Shown here: positions 8,412 through 16,144 of the stretch, in pieces
Layout: each line of letters begins with the position of its first letter
How positions within the stretch are numbered: the stretch's first letter is position 1
NCBI GenBank assembly: GCA_028695965.1
Contig: JAQVHZ010000015.1
Coordinates: forward strand, 1-42,686
Length of the DNA: 42,686 bases
Reading direction: 5' to 3'
From: Thermoguttaceae bacterium
GTDB taxonomy: Bacteria; Planctomycetota; Planctomycetia; Pirellulales; Thermoguttaceae
Made by a program: the position numbers and the translations under genes
Notes under the pieces: model-generated
Told to the model about the DNA's origin: nothing
Database searches by the model: none
What the model saw: the letters and a program-made list of their open reading frames with translations, nothing else

Positions 8412-9821
8412 ATGAAAAAACTGTTTGTCGCCAAGCTCAGTTTCCTTGCTTGGGTCTTGCTGTGTTTTGGCGTTTTCTTTTCAACGTCGTCCTATGCGCA
8501 AAACCTGGCAACTGCTCAAATAGATCGCAATATTCCTAGGTTTCAACAACAAGTTGAACGAATGAATCAAGGCGACGTCGATATCCTATGGATAGGGGAT
8601 TCCATTACTAATTGCTGGGAATCCACTGGGAAAGACGTTTGGGAAGAGTACTATGGCAATCGCAAAGCGATGAATTTTGGCATTTCTGCCGATCACACTG
8701 CTCATGTTCTCTGGCGTCTTAACAATGCGCCAATGGAAAATATTTCCCCAAAAATTGTAATCCTCTTAATTGGTACGAATAACCTTGGTCTCAAGAAGCC
8801 TAATTCTGACGAGCCCTTTAGTACGCCAGCAGAAACGGTTGAAGGCGTCCAAGCTATTGTCGACCGTCTGACGGAGCTGTATCCCGAAACTAAAATTCTA
8901 TTGATGGAGCTCTTTCCGCGTGGCGCTCAAGCTAACGATCCCTTACGCCTTGGCGTGAATGAAGTCAATACGGGACTAGAAGCTATATATTCGCATAATG
9001 CCGTTGATAATGTTCAGTTATACAATATCAATGAACTATTCCTCGCCGAAGATGGAGCGCTTTCCAGCGATATTATGCCCGACTACCTTCATCTCTCTGA
9101 AAAGGGATTCGAATTATGGGCAAAAGCTATAGAACCAATGATAGCAGACGCGTTGGAAGAGACGCCGGAAGAATGCCAGCCTGCAAAAGTTGAGGTTGAC
9201 TGGTGGACAGAGCGTTTTGATGAAAAGAATAATCTTCTTAAAAAAGGAGACGTCGAACTTCTTATGGTTGGCGACTCCATCACTCACTTTTGGGATAAAA
9301 CCCCGTACTGGGAACAAGACGGATCTGAAATTTGGCGTAAGTATCTTGGTGAATTTAAAGCAATTAATCTTGGTCATGGCGGCGATAGAACTCAGAATAT
9401 CCTTTGGCGCTTAGAGAACTACGATTTCGGCAATGTTAATCCGAAAGCGGCCGTTTTGCTTATCGGCGTTAACAACACTTGGGAACGCAATTACGATCCC
9501 AAAGACGTCGCCCTAGGACAACGACGCGTCGTACAAAAAATGCGCGAGCTATTTCCAGACATGAAAATTTTCGTGTTGCCGATATTTCCCAGTACTTGCC
9601 GAGAAGACCAACAAGCTTGTAATGACGCTATAAACGCTCTTACTCCCTTCTATATGCGAGACCTGGAAAATGTTGAATTCTTGGATATCAATAAGGTTTT
9701 TCTGAATCAAGATGGAGTTTTGACCAAAGACGTTATGCCCGATCTGCTTCATCCTAACGCGTTCGGTTATGAATTGTGGGGAGCTGCGCTTTATTTGCCG
9801 CTAAAAGAAGCATTTAAATAA
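8412..9821 (+). CDS. Exported protein with two tandem SGNH/GDSL hydrolase domains (copy 1)
   Basis: A 469-residue protein with a signal peptide (cleavage near SSYAQ, residue ~30) and two SGNH hydrolase domains. Domain 1 (about 35-250) has the nucleophile Ser64 in IGDSIT, the oxyanion block GTNN and the Asp224-x-x-His227 dyad in PDYLH. Domain 2 (about 260-469) has Ser289 in VGDSIT, the block GVNN and Asp444/His447 in PDLLH. The arrangement resembles platelet-activating factor acetylhydrolase beta/gamma-like GDSL proteins; in bacteria such domains are often esterases that deacetylate glycans. Both active sites look complete. Domain 2 has a Cys pair (CREDQQAC) not seen in domain 1. The next gene encodes a close paralogue with the same architecture. 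Start chosen at ATG 8412, after AGGT. Confidence 0.87.
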   Translation: MKKLFVAKLSFLAWVLLCFGVFFSTSSYAQNLATAQIDRNIPRFQQQVERMNQGDVDILWIGDSITNCWESTGKDVWEEYYGNRKAMNFGISADHTAHVLWRLNNAPMENISPKIVILLIGTNNLGLKKPNSDEPFSTPAETVEGVQAIVDRLTELYPETKILLMELFPRGAQANDPLRLGVNEVNTGLEAIYSHNAVDNVQLYNINELFLAEDGALSSDIMPDYLHLSEKGFELWAKAIEPMIADALEETPEECQPAKVEVDWWTERFDEKNNLLKKGDVELLMVGDSITHFWDKTPYWEQDGSEIWRKYLGEFKAINLGHGGDRTQNILWRLENYDFGNVNPKAAVLLIGVNNTWERNYDPKDVALGQRRVVQKMRELFPDMKIFVLPIFPSTCREDQQACNDAINALTPFYMRDLENVEFLDINKVFLNQDGVLTKDVMPDLLHPNAFGYELWGAALYLPLKEAFK

Positions 9822-9930
9822 TCGTTTAAAACTTAAATTAAGTTTTATTGTTCAATCGTTTCAGACAGTTCTAGACGTTTGAACATAGATAAAACAAGTT
9901 TCACTAACACCCTATACGAAAGGTGATACA

Positions 9931-11319
9931 ATGAGAAAATTGTTGAATCCGTCGACTTATCTGCTCGGCGTTTTCGGACTTTTAATTGCGTTTTCTTCTC
10001 TGTCGCTTGGGCAAGAGAACCTTGCTACAACCCTTGAGAATCGCGATATTGATCGTTACAAGCAACAAGCTGAACGTATGGCGCAGGGCGACGTTGATTT
10101 GCTTTGGGTTGGCGACTCAATTACGCACGGCTGGGAAGGTTCCGGAAAAGAAGTTTGGGACAAGTACTATGCCAATCGCAAAGCAATGAATTTTGCCATT
10201 AGCGGCGACCGCACGGGACACGTCCTTTGGCGTATGGCAAACTCTCCAATGGATAAGATTTCGCCCAAGATGACGGTTATCATGATTGGGACTAACAATA
10301 TTGGACACAAGAAACCTAACTCTGACGATATGCACAGCAATCCGGCAGAAACGGTTGAAGGTATCCAAATGATTGTCACCCAACTGAAGGAAAAATATCC
10401 GGAAACGAAAATTCTCCTTCTCGAGGTTTTCCCGCGCGGAAACAAGCCGGATGATCGTCTCCGTGTCGCTGTCAATGAAATCAATGAAGGCTTGGAAGCT
10501 ATTTATGCCAACAATGCAGTTGAAAACGTCCAGCTCTACAGCATCAACGAACTTCTTCTGGCCCAAGATGGCGAATTAACTAAGGAAATCATGCCTGACT
10601 TCCTTCATCCAAATGCCGCAGGTTACGAGATTTGGGCAAAAGCAATCGAACCGATGATCGCCGACGGTCTGGAAGAAAATACAGTTGATACTAAAGCGGC
10701 GCCAGTCGACGCAGATTGGTGGCGAGAACGCTTCAATGAAAAGAATGAAATTCTCAAAAAAGGCGACGTCGATATTCTTATGATCGGCGATTCTATCACC
10801 CATGGTTGGGAAGGTTCCGGTAAAGACGTCTGGCAAAAGTACTATGGCGACAAAAAAGCCGTAAATCTTGGGCACGGCGGAGATCAAACCCAACACGTTC
10901 TTTGGAGACTTGAGAATTACGACTTCAGCAACGTAAATCCCAAGGCGGCCGTTTTGCTCATCGGCGTCAACAATACATGGGGACGTGATCGAGACGCTAA
11001 AGACGTCGCTCTTGGTCAACGTCGCATCGTTCAAAAACTCTATGCGATGTTTCCTGAAATGAAAATCACTGTTTTGAAAGTCTTCCCCTGCACCAACCGC
11101 GAAAATCAACAAGATTGCATCGACGCCATTAATGCTTGGACTCCCTATTATATGAGAGACTTTGCAAATGTTGAAGTTGTCGATATCGGCAAGGTTTTCT
11201 TGAACAGCGAAGGCGTCTTGACGCAAGAAGTCATGCCCGATCTGCTTCATCCCAATGCTGTCGGTTACGAATCTTGGGGCGCAGCTCTCTTTTTGAAGAT
11301 TGAAGAACAAACCAAGTAA
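9931..11319 (+). CDS. Exported protein with two tandem SGNH/GDSL hydrolase domains (copy 2)
   Basis: A 462-residue paralogue of the preceding gene, co-directional and 109 nt downstream. The signal peptide ends near SLGQ (residue ~28). Domain 1 has Ser63 in VGDSITHGWEGSGK, the block GTNN and Asp223/His226 in PDFLH. Domain 2 has Ser288, again in GDSITHGWEGSGK, the block GVNN and Asp437/His440 in PDLLH, plus the Cys pair CTNRENQQDC shared with copy 1. Domain 1 resembles domain 1 of copy 1 (NPAETVEG...) and domain 2 resembles domain 2 (DVALGQRR...). This points to an internal duplication before the gene duplication. Likely an extracellular or periplasmic carbohydrate esterase; the substrate is unknown. 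AAAGGTG precedes the ATG by 6 nt. Confidence 0.87.
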   Translation: MRKLLNPSTYLLGVFGLLIAFSSLSLGQENLATTLENRDIDRYKQQAERMAQGDVDLLWVGDSITHGWEGSGKEVWDKYYANRKAMNFAISGDRTGHVLWRMANSPMDKISPKMTVIMIGTNNIGHKKPNSDDMHSNPAETVEGIQMIVTQLKEKYPETKILLLEVFPRGNKPDDRLRVAVNEINEGLEAIYANNAVENVQLYSINELLLAQDGELTKEIMPDFLHPNAAGYEIWAKAIEPMIADGLEENTVDTKAAPVDADWWRERFNEKNEILKKGDVDILMIGDSITHGWEGSGKDVWQKYYGDKKAVNLGHGGDQTQHVLWRLENYDFSNVNPKAAVLLIGVNNTWGRDRDAKDVALGQRRIVQKLYAMFPEMKITVLKVFPCTNRENQQDCIDAINAWTPYYMRDFANVEVVDIGKVFLNSEGVLTQEVMPDLLHPNAVGYESWGAALFLKIEEQTK

Positions 11320-11353
11320 TAAGCCGCCTACTAACGAAGTTATAGTAAATCGA

Positions 11354-11400
11354 CCGACGTTTTGATTGGTTTGTAACAACTCAAAACGTCGGCATTTTTA
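11354..11400 (+). terminator. Intrinsic terminator after the second SGNH gene
   Basis: CCGACGTTTTGA (11354-11365) pairs with TCAAAACGTCGG (11381-11392) around a 15-nt loop, followed by CATTTTTATA. The element sits just 18 nt before the next ATG, so the isomerase gene may need its own promoter or read-through. Confidence 0.75.
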
Positions 11401-11417
11401 TATAAGGAATTCTTGAA

Positions 11418-12275
11418 ATGAAAATTGCTCTATGTAACGAGATGTATCAAGCATGGTCGTTGGAAAACCAATTTGAGGCGTTTGCTGCGTGGGGATATGA
11501 CGGAACAGAGTTGGCGCCCTTCTCGCTTGACCCTGATTTTGTTAACGGTTCTGCTGCAACAATGTCGCTTTCGCGCGTCAGCAGTTCAATTCGGCAAAAA
11601 ATCGTCTCTTGTTCTAGAAAGACCGGCGTCGCCGTTTCTGGACTGCACTGGATTCTTGCCAAAACATCCGGTTACCATATCACGACAGACGACCAAGACG
11701 CACGAAAAAAGACGGCTCAGTATCTCTCTGAATTAGCATACTTTTGTGCTGAACTAGGCGGAACCTATATGGTTCTAGGATCTCCAGCTCAACGTAATAT
11801 AGCAAAAGGTCAGCCCCGTGAACAGGCGGTTAAGAACGCCTTAGACACAATCTCGCAAGTGTTGCCCTCACTAGAAAAAACGGGAATAGTCCTAGCGCTT
11901 GAAGCGTTAGCTCCGACCGAAACGAATTTCTGGAACAATGCTGATGAAACGTTGTCTTTCATAGAAAAGCTTGGCTCGCCAGAATTGGTTTCGCTCCATT
12001 TGGATTGTAAGGCGATGCATGGTGGGGAATATCAATCGATTCCAGACACTATCAAGTATGCGGCTCCAAAGAAGAAGATTGTTTCGTTTCACGCAAACGA
12101 TCCTAACCTTCAAGGTCCTGGATTTGGCCGATTAGACTTCAAACCTATTATGGAAGCGTTGAAAGAAATTAATTTTGACGGTTGGATTGGAGTTGAACCC
12201 TTTGATTATTCACCCGGAATTGTTGAACTTGGACGCAGATCGATTCAATATCTAAAAAAGGCGGCTGGTCAATAA
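11418..12275 (+). CDS. Sugar phosphate isomerase/epimerase-like TIM-barrel protein
   Basis: A 285-residue cytoplasmic protein (no signal peptide) of the xylose isomerase-like TIM-barrel (AP endonuclease 2 superfamily). Putative metal ligands occur in the expected order: Glu162 (LALEALAP), Asp196 (LHLDCKAM), His225 (VSFHANDPN) and Glu260 (IGVEPFD). Family members isomerise or epimerise sugars, hydroxypyruvate or inositols using a divalent metal; the specific substrate cannot be told from sequence. It is flanked by exported hydrolases and a Gfo/Idh/MocA oxidoreductase, which fits sugar catabolism. AAGGA lies 10 nt before ATG 11418. Transcription ends at the bidirectional terminator 12299-12324. 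Confidence 0.87.
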   Translation: MKIALCNEMYQAWSLENQFEAFAAWGYDGTELAPFSLDPDFVNGSAATMSLSRVSSSIRQKIVSCSRKTGVAVSGLHWILAKTSGYHITTDDQDARKKTAQYLSELAYFCAELGGTYMVLGSPAQRNIAKGQPREQAVKNALDTISQVLPSLEKTGIVLALEALAPTETNFWNNADETLSFIEKLGSPELVSLHLDCKAMHGGEYQSIPDTIKYAAPKKKIVSFHANDPNLQGPGFGRLDFKPIMEALKEINFDGWIGVEPFDYSPGIVELGRRSIQYLKKAAGQ

Positions 12276-12298
12276 ATTACCTTCTAGGGCCAATTAAA

Positions 12299-12324
12299 AA
12301 CGCGTCGCAACAATGCGACGCGTT
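12299..12324. terminator. Bidirectional terminator between convergent genes
   Basis: A perfect 11-bp stem, AACGCGTCGCA (12299-12309) with TGCGACGCGTT (12314-12324), around the loop ACAA. On the plus strand it is followed by CATTTTAT; on the minus strand by TTT after the stem's own U-rich end. It separates the convergent genes ending at 12275 (+) and 12360 (-). Confidence 0.85.
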
Positions 12325-12359
12325 CATTTTATATGCTAAGACGCGATAGATACTATTTA

Positions 12360-13826
12360 TCAGACGTCGATTTCAGGAACAGTAAATTCTTCGTTGCGAT
12401 ACTTGCGTTTAATAAACGAATTAGCCAGTTCGGCGTCAGCGCCAACAAATTGACATACGTTGCCGTCGAAGTCCATCATATTGCTGACCATAACTTGTGA
12501 TTCAATCATCGAAACGTCGTGCGTCTGCAACGTCTTTTGAGCGCTTGCAAGAACTTCGCCCCAGATCCTTTCAGCGCCTTCTGCTGCTTTTGCAACTGTG
12601 GCAGCTCGTTCAATACTCATCGGTCTACCGCAGCGGAAAGCAATATTGGCCATATTGCACCATTCGCTTGTCGCCTTACCGACCGCTGCTTCTGCGTTCA
12701 GAATTGTCGGATCTTGAGCGAGAATGGCGTCGACAAAGTTTCGCTGATGTTCTCGTTGTCCGCTATTCCCTTTAAACTCCTTCATGAGCGCTCCGTCGGC
12801 GTCGAAAGCACGAGCGCTTCCTCGTTGCCCCTCGAGACGACCGCCTTCGCAATAAGCAATGTAGCCGCTTCCAGGACCGGGGTGATCGCCAGCTGACCTG
12901 GCGTCTTTCATGGCAAGAGTCGACATACCGAGAACAATTGGAATTGAACCAGTATCAAAGAAAACAAAGTGGATATTCGGAGTTTCACCGTCGTCATTGT
13001 ACGCGGCACGAATGCCGCCTCCCAGAATGCGCTTTGGGAATTCAACACTGTCGAGGAGAACGTTATTTCGACAATCGTCTAGGACGTGAACGCCCCAGTT
13101 GCCCATTTCGCCCGTTCCTGTATTCCACATCCAATGCCAATCGTAATGCCACGTATTTCGATAGACGTCGACGTCTTCGGCAGGTCCGAGCCACATATTT
13201 TTGTCGACAGTTTCGGGCAACGGTAAAGGATTGGCAGTCTTTCCGATCGGATTACGGGGCGAATAGTGATTGACCCGCGCCATTTGGATATTGCCAAGCG
13301 CCTTGTCCTGGTGCAGGAACTTTTTGATTTCCGTTTGCATCTTATCGCTGCGTTGTTGCATACCAACTTGGCAAACGCGATTGTATTTACGAGCAGCATT
13401 GACTACTTGGACGCCTTCCCAGATATTATGGGCAAGAGGTTTTTCAACAAAGACGTCTTTTCCTGCCTGCATCGCCCAAATAGCGGCAAGACAGTGCCAA
13501 TGGTCGCAGGTGGAGATGACGACAGCGTCAATGTCCTTATCGTCGATTAAATCACGGCAATCGGCGGAAGTCTTTTGAACAGTATCGTATTTCTCCTTGG
13601 TCGTGCCAAGTCGAGCTGAATCAGGATCGCATAATCCGACAATATCAACTTCCGGGAAAGATTTAAAACCGGGCAATAACTCATTAGCGCGACCACCGCA
13701 ACTAATCGAGGCAAGACGAATTCTCTCATTGGCGCCCCGAACAATTTGGGCGGGAGCCGGAAAGAACGAAGTAACGCCGGCAGCAAGACCGACGCCTATA
13801 AACTCACGGCGATTAAGTCGAGTCAT
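12360..13826 (-). CDS. Tat-exported Gfo/Idh/MocA family oxidoreductase (copy A)
   Basis: A 488-residue NAD(P)-dependent oxidoreductase. The N-terminus carries a twin-arginine signal (Arg6-Arg7 in NRREF, then a hydrophobic stretch and PAPAQ), so it should be exported folded with its cofactor. Residues ~36-160 form the Rossmann domain, with a Gly-rich turn (SISCGGRANEL) and the family signature Glu128-Lys129-Pro130 (VEKPLAHN). The C-terminal part is the substrate-binding alpha/beta domain, including WNTGTGEMGNWGVHVLDD. Planctomycetes encode many such exported dehydrogenases; known relatives oxidise or rearrange sugars, often at C3. AAGGA lies 6 nt before the ATG. The gene is monocistronic between the 12299 terminator and the rtcB unit. 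Confidence 0.9.
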   Translation of the reverse strand: MTRLNRREFIGVGLAAGVTSFFPAPAQIVRGANERIRLASISCGGRANELLPGFKSFPEVDIVGLCDPDSARLGTTKEKYDTVQKTSADCRDLIDDKDIDAVVISTCDHWHCLAAIWAMQAGKDVFVEKPLAHNIWEGVQVVNAARKYNRVCQVGMQQRSDKMQTEIKKFLHQDKALGNIQMARVNHYSPRNPIGKTANPLPLPETVDKNMWLGPAEDVDVYRNTWHYDWHWMWNTGTGEMGNWGVHVLDDCRNNVLLDSVEFPKRILGGGIRAAYNDDGETPNIHFVFFDTGSIPIVLGMSTLAMKDARSAGDHPGPGSGYIAYCEGGRLEGQRGSARAFDADGALMKEFKGNSGQREHQRNFVDAILAQDPTILNAEAAVGKATSEWCNMANIAFRCGRPMSIERAATVAKAAEGAERIWGEVLASAQKTLQTHDVSMIESQVMVSNMMDFDGNVCQFVGADAELANSFIKRKYRNEEFTVPEIDV

Positions 13827-13997
13827 ATCAATTCCTTATCATGAAACGTATCGATTTCTACAACGAAGTTGTTATGAATAGTACAGGACTACTCCCTTCA
13901 TTCTATCAAATTGCTCGATAACTTAAAAGAAGACTCAAAAGTAATTTCACAAAAATTACTAATATTTCGATACGGCAATAAGAAAAATATCGAAAGC

Positions 13998-14027
13998 AAA
14001 ACGCCAACATATTGACGTTGGCGTTTT
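13998..14027 (-). terminator. Terminator downstream of rtcB
   Basis: AAAACGCCAAC (13998-14008) pairs perfectly with GTTGGCGTTTT (14017-14027) around an 8-nt loop. In the minus direction the stem ends in TTTT followed by GCTTT. It lies about 125 nt beyond the rtcB stop codon and upstream of the Gfo/Idh/MocA gene. Confidence 0.7.
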
Positions 14028-14151
14028 ATAAATGGGTCCTTCAGTCCAAACTTTAAATATTTCGTTTCTTGATAATTAAGTTTACGGTTGTTGATAATGT
14101 AAGAAACGCCATTTATCGCGAGAAATGAAACGTTGTTTACAACTAAAACTG

Positions 14152-15678
14152 TCAATCGTCGGGAACCGAAGAATCCTTTATAACGAATCTCGCTTGAAGC
14201 CGAGCTACTTCACGAGCAAGTTCAGCAAGCTCAACACTTTGAATAACCTCGTTAAAATTTTTATATGCAGCAGGCGCTTCGTCCCGAGGGTAGACGCGGC
14301 AATTCGTCAAAACGTCCGCGTCGTCAAACTCCGAGTCAACTGTTGCTTGGTCAAGCGCGCGAACAGCTTCCCTACGTCCAAGCGCGCGTCCTGCGCCATG
14401 ATTGACGCTATAACAGCTCTTCTTGGCTCCATCAAGCGCAACCATAACGGAAGAACCTTGAATTGGGTTGCCCGGTAATAAAATCGGATGTCCTGTCTTC
14501 GCAAAAGGAGTTTCTTTCAAAGAAAAGTGATTGGCTGGATATGCACGAGTCGCGCCTTTACGATGCACCCAAGTTGGCGTATCGTTGATTATTTCACGAC
14601 GCGCAATGTTGTGACTGATGTAATAGATTAAATCTCCTTGAACTCCAGGGATAATCTCTTGAAAAGCTTCAAGAACAAGCATATCGATAACAAGATGATT
14701 CAACGTTGCAAAATTCGCGGCAAGAATCATGTCGTCGATGTAATCGTTCGCTTCTTTCGTTCCTAACGGAGCATAGACAAGTTGCGGATCGCCAGCTGGA
14801 AGCGGAACATTCCAAAGTTTAAACTTCCGCTTTAAAAGGTCAAATTGGGCGGTGGCTAATATGTTTCCAAATCCACGCGAACCACAATGCGAAAGAAAAG
14901 CAATGCAACCGTCTTTCAAGCCAAAGGTATTAGCAACTGACGGGCGTTCATCGTCGGCAACAAAACTTTTCTCTTGTTCTGTGAGTCGAACAACTTCACA
15001 TTCTCCAAAGTGATTACCGCCGCCATAACTGCCTATCTGCATCAACTTATCAACATACTTGTCGATTCCGCCCCTGCCTTTTGCAAACTTGTTTTTTATC
15101 TTTTCAAGTCTCTTGGCTAACGTTTCTATTGTTCCGTCATGCCCAACACGACTGGCGTCTTCGCAACGAGAGATCCACTTTGGCGGTATTCCCATCGCGT
15201 CGCAAATATCGGGAGTAGCGCCTTCGATAAGAGCCCTTTCAATCAATTCAAGAGAATACCTTCGTGGTTTTGACTTTGATATTTTTTTGTAACCAGTTGG
15301 CACGCGTCTTTCAATGGCCTGAATGATGGCGCGTCGGAATTTCTTATCTCCTTGCAATGCTTCTTCGGGAAGATCAAATTGCAACAAACTCATAGAGCAG
15401 TTAATATCAACTCCAACAGGTCCTGGATAAATGTGCGTTGGTGAAACCATAACGCAGCCAATAGGCGCGCCAAAACCTACGTGCGCGTCGGGAGTCAAAA
15501 CAACGTCGGTAACGCCTGGACACATCCGCGCGTTTTTCGCTTGTTCTAGTGTTTCCTGACCGAAAGTAGCACGAATCGATTCTGTGCCAAAAACATGAAT
15601 AGGAGAACGCTCCTTAACATGTATTATGCCGGTTGCTTCACCTGTTGGAATTATGTTAATTGCCGCGTTAGAAACCAT
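14152..15678 (-). CDS. rtcB: RtcB family RNA-splicing ligase
   Basis: A 508-residue RtcB protein. RtcB joins RNA 2',3'-cyclic phosphate or 3'-phosphate ends to 5'-hydroxyl ends using GTP and Mn2+. Visible motifs are the metal-site elements PDAHVGFGAPIGC and GVDINC near the N-terminus, NHFGECE, HCGSRGFGN, SHNIARRE, and NHGAGRALGR, whose His427 is the expected guanylylation site. All expected metal-binding and guanylate-transfer residues appear present, so the enzyme looks active. No archease (RtcB cofactor) gene or rtcA/rtcR gene is nearby. AAGGG lies about 10 nt before ATG 15678. The upstream gap holds a candidate structured RNA (15759-16045) on the same strand. Confidence 0.93.
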   Translation of the reverse strand: MVSNAAINIIPTGEATGIIHVKERSPIHVFGTESIRATFGQETLEQAKNARMCPGVTDVVLTPDAHVGFGAPIGCVMVSPTHIYPGPVGVDINCSMSLLQFDLPEEALQGDKKFRRAIIQAIERRVPTGYKKISKSKPRRYSLELIERALIEGATPDICDAMGIPPKWISRCEDASRVGHDGTIETLAKRLEKIKNKFAKGRGGIDKYVDKLMQIGSYGGGNHFGECEVVRLTEQEKSFVADDERPSVANTFGLKDGCIAFLSHCGSRGFGNILATAQFDLLKRKFKLWNVPLPAGDPQLVYAPLGTKEANDYIDDMILAANFATLNHLVIDMLVLEAFQEIIPGVQGDLIYYISHNIARREIINDTPTWVHRKGATRAYPANHFSLKETPFAKTGHPILLPGNPIQGSSVMVALDGAKKSCYSVNHGAGRALGRREAVRALDQATVDSEFDDADVLTNCRVYPRDEAPAAYKNFNEVIQSVELAELAREVARLQARFVIKDSSVPDD

Positions 15679-15758
15679 GGACGATTTCCCTTTCTTTAGT
15701 TTCGCTCTATCCAGAACACTAATGATTAACTCAGTGTGGAATATATCTGTTTTTGATT

Positions 15759-16045
15759 AAAAGAAAAGAGCCCGTTCAAAGAATGAAAGGCCGTCTTATT
15801 AAAAAAGTCGTTTGTTGCCCATTAGTTAGCAAAAGTCAATACCAGTGTGGCAGCAAGCCTTATTCATCTAGACCATAACTTGCATTGAAGCCGCGCCAAC
15901 GCACAAAAATCTAATCCAATCGTGTTGCACAGATAAGCACAACGAAGCGTATGTTTCTTTTGACAATCCTCTTAGTTGTTGAGGCCCGGAGTCCGCCTTT
16001 CTGGACGGTTCTTCCCCTCAATAGCACATAGCCGCTAAAATAATC
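15759..16045 (-). ncRNA. Candidate structured RNA or rtcB leader with terminator-like 3' end
   Basis: The 466-nt gap between the PLP-enzyme gene and rtcB holds three stem-loops. 15981-16019 has outer GAGG/CCTC pairs and an inner CCGTC/GGCGG stem. 15924-15943 is a 7-bp stem (GTTGTGC/GTGCAAC as minus RNA). 15769-15792 is a two-part stem (GGCC/GGCT and TTCA/TGAA) followed on the minus strand by a T-rich CTTTTCTTTT tract. In the first two stems G-U pairs form only in the minus-strand transcript, suggesting that orientation. It could be an independent small RNA, an attenuated rtcB leader, or merely the 3' end of the upstream gene's transcript. It does not match any RNA family I recognise (no RNase P, SRP, tmRNA or riboswitch core). 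Confidence 0.35.
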
Positions 16046-16144
16046 TTGTAATTCTTATCGTCCCATCTGATCGCTTCAAATAAAAGGGCTAGCGTTCCTT
16101 AGATAACTGCAGCATCTGTTAAAAAATTCTTCCGCGCTTCCTGA

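Noticed and set aside
10576-11379. 267-codon antisense frame across the second SGNH gene
   Set aside because: The opposite strand codes a well-supported SGNH protein with catalytic motifs; the antisense protein has no recognisable domain.
15679-16144. RNase P, tmRNA, SRP RNA or cobalamin riboswitch in the rtcB upstream gap
   Set aside because: The conserved cores of these RNAs were looked for and not found on either strand; only unspecific stem-loops remain.
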